Shown: positions 4,502 through 6,055 of the stretch, piece after piece
Position numbering within the stretch: the first letter of the stretch is position 1
How the letters are laid out: the number at the start of each line of letters is the position of its first letter
The notes under the pieces: model-generated
What the model was told of the DNA's origin: nothing
Seen by the model: the letters and a program-made list of their open reading frames with translations, nothing else
The model's database searches: none
Program-made: the position numbers and the translations under genes
Assembly: GCA_018060305.1 (NCBI GenBank)
Contig: JAGOWF010000120.1
Coordinates: 1-6,055, forward strand
DNA length: 6,055 bases
Direction of reading: 5' to 3'
From: Pyrinomonadaceae bacterium
GTDB taxonomy: Bacteria; Acidobacteriota; Blastocatellia; Pyrinomonadales; Pyrinomonadaceae

Positions 4502-6055
4502 CTAATCTGCGGTATTGTCAATCGGTGGCGGAGCCGAAATGGCACGTTGGGCCGCAAAATGGGTGACTATCGCCGTCGCGGCCTTTGCTCCGACGAATGG
4601 CTTTAGTTCATCGGCCGAAGCTTTTGCGATGCGTTCGATCGAGCCAAACTCGCGCAGCAGTTTCATCTTTCGTTTGTCGCCGATTCCGGGTATCTCCGAA
4701 AGCTCACTGCTGAAGTCACGTTTTTCACGACGCTTGCGGTGAAATTCAACGGCCGTCTTATGCGTTTCTTCGCGGACCTGCAATATCAGCCGAAATGCCT
4801 GCGAATTGCGGTCAAACGGTATCGGCTTATCTTCGCGGCCGTAGATGAGGAGGTGCGAGATCTCGTTGTGGCGTTTTGGCGGCTTGACGAGGCCGACGAG
4901 CATTATCTGTTCGAGATCGAGTAATTGCATCGCCGATGCGGCGGCCGATAATTGGCCCTTGCCGCCGTCGATAAAGACGAGTTGCGGCAGCGGCTTTTGC
5001 TCGTCCAACTGGCGTTTGTAGCGGCGATAAACGGCCTCGTGCATCGATGCAAAATCGTTCGCCCCCTCGACCGTGCGGATGATGAAACGCCTATAATTCG
5101 CCCTCGCGGGCTTGCCGTTCTCAAAGCAGACGATGCCGGCGACGTTCTCTGAGCCTGAGATATTAGAGATGTCGAACGACTCGATGCGTTCGGGAAAATA
5201 CGACAGTTCGAGCAGTTCCTGAAGCTCTTCGAGCACCTTTTCGCTGTCGGGCTTGAGAACGCGGAAGCGCTGCTCGAATGCGATCTTGGCGTTGGCCTCG
5301 ACGAGGCGGACGAGGTGTTTGTTTTTGCCGCGTTTCGGGTCGAGGATACGCACGCGGCGGCCGCGTCGCGTCGTGAGCGCCTTTTCGAGCACTGCTCGGT
5401 CTGTAAAATCCTGAGGCACGTGAATCTCGAGCGGCACGTAATCGGTCGAATAATACTGGACCAGAACATCACCGAGAAACTCGCCCGCGTCAAACGTGTT
5501 GTCCTCAGGCAGGTCTTCCCAAAAGAATTCGCGGCGGCCGACGATACGGCCCTCGCGTGTCGTAAATAGCTGCAACGCAAGCCTTTGTTTCTCTCGGTAA
5601 AAGCCGATCGTGTCGATGTCGCGTTCGGCCGTTGTGGCCATCTTCTGCGTCTCGCTCAATGCGAGCACCGTGCGGTGCAGATCGCGGTATTTGGCGGCAA
5701 GCTCGTATTTGCCCTCTTCTGAGAACTGCCACATCCGTTGTTCGAGAGTTTTCGCAAGCTCCTTGTCCTTGCCCTCGAGCAGCGTTTTGACATCCGCCGC
5801 CGCCTCTTGATATTCGGCCTGCGTGCACAGCCCCTTGACGCACGGGCCGAGGCAGCGTTTGAGGTGATATTCGAGGCACGGGCGCGGCAGTTTGCCATCG
5901 ATCTCGATCTCGCAGGTGCGAAGCTGGAAGGCTCGGTTGATGAGATTCAGCGTGTTGCGGGCCAAGGTCGCGGGCAGGAACGGGCCGTAATAATTCGAGC
6001 CGTCGCGGACGATGCGGCGCGTGATCACTACCTTCGGGAATGGCTCGTTGGTGAG
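4502..6055 (-). CDS. uvrC: UvrABC system protein C, excinuclease (5' partial)
   Basis: UvrC makes both incisions around a DNA lesion after UvrA/UvrB recognition, in cytoplasmic nucleotide excision repair. The frame is open to the right edge; 517 residues are visible of a family usually about 600 or more. The missing part holds the GIY-YIG nuclease that makes the 3' incision. The visible part starts in the linker LTNEPFPKVV and GSNYYGPF. A Cys quartet with spacing x11, x7, x3 (near 5912, 5876, 5852 and 5840) matches the Fe-S cluster ligands of E. coli UvrC. A UVR motif for UvrB contact follows (about 5675-5780). The RNase H-like domain for the 5' incision keeps its acidic residues in FDIS (Asp codon 5171-5173), ANDFASM (5054-5056) and IDGGKGQL (4967-4969), and the His in REETHK (4760-4762). 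Helix-hairpin-helix repeats (IPGIGDKRK; FVGAKAA) close the protein. The gene looks intact and functional. Confidence 0.97.
   Translation of the reverse strand, partial: LTNEPFPKVVITRRIVRDGSNYYGPFLPATLARNTLNLINRAFQLRTCEIEIDGKLPRPCLEYHLKRCLGPCVKGLCTQAEYQEAAADVKTLLEGKDKELAKTLEQRMWQFSEEGKYELAAKYRDLHRTVLALSETQKMATTAERDIDTIGFYREKQRLALQLFTTREGRIVGRREFFWEDLPEDNTFDAGEFLGDVLVQYYSTDYVPLEIHVPQDFTDRAVLEKALTTRRGRRVRILDPKRGKNKHLVRLVEANAKIAFEQRFRVLKPDSEKVLEELQELLELSYFPERIESFDISNISGSENVAGIVCFENGKPARANYRRFIIRTVEGANDFASMHEAVYRRYKRQLDEQKPLPQLVFIDGGKGQLSAAASAMQLLDLEQIMLVGLVKPPKRHNEISHLLIYGREDKPIPFDRNSQAFRLILQVREETHKTAVEFHRKRREKRDFSSELSEIPGIGDKRKMKLLREFGSIERIAKASADELKPFVGAKAATAIVTHFAAQRAISAPPPIDNTAD

Noticed and set aside
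4903..5580. 225-residue Ser/Arg-rich open frame inside uvrC on the minus strand
   Set aside because: Its low-complexity Ser/Arg/Ala make-up is typical of an out-of-frame reading of a GC-rich gene; the uvrC frame carries all the catalytic motifs.
6026..6028. GTG as the true start of uvrC
   Set aside because: The upstream in-frame residues LTNEPFPKV match the conserved linker after the GIY-YIG domain; the start lies beyond the right edge.

Overview
The window is a stretch of ordinary bacterial chromosome, moderately GC-rich by eye. It most resembles Acidobacteriota, class Blastocatellia (Pyrinomonadaceae-like). That placement is inferred from the combination of a beta-helix/choice-of-anchor-Q surface protein, a secreted ARPP-1 (DUF6569-type) protein and several orphan secreted or membrane proteins. 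No 16S rRNA or other decisive marker is present. There are six protein-coding genes, two of them cut by the window edges. No tRNA, rRNA, insertion sequence, CRISPR array, integrase or phage gene was seen.

Layout from left to right: (1) the 3' part of a secreted right-handed beta-helix protein (+), with a choice-of-anchor-Q region and a C-terminal carboxypeptidase-regulatory-like beta-sandwich; (2) a 172-bp spacer with an imperfect hairpin and a strong Shine-Dalgarno site; (3) a secreted ARPP-1/DUF6569-family protein (+); (4) a 128-bp convergent spacer made almost entirely of two back-to-back hairpins, the second built from five tandem heptamers AGCTNNN; (5) a class I SAM-dependent methyltransferase (-); (6) a 69-bp divergent spacer with a small dyad; (7) an orphan secreted protein with four cysteines (+); (8) only 3 bp separate its end from the end of a convergent four-helix membrane protein (-); (9) 71 bp upstream of that on the same strand lies uvrC (-), which runs off the right edge.

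Only uvrC has an assured cellular role, as the dual-incision nuclease of nucleotide excision repair. Its Fe-S cysteine quartet, all four RNase H-like catalytic residues and C-terminal helix-hairpin-helix region are intact. The small membrane protein may be transcribed with it. The other genes look like independent units, and nothing indicates a shared pathway. I do not see a coherent undescribed multi-gene system here. The most unusual feature is the heptamer-repeat hairpin and the long hairpin beside it at 2373-2483.
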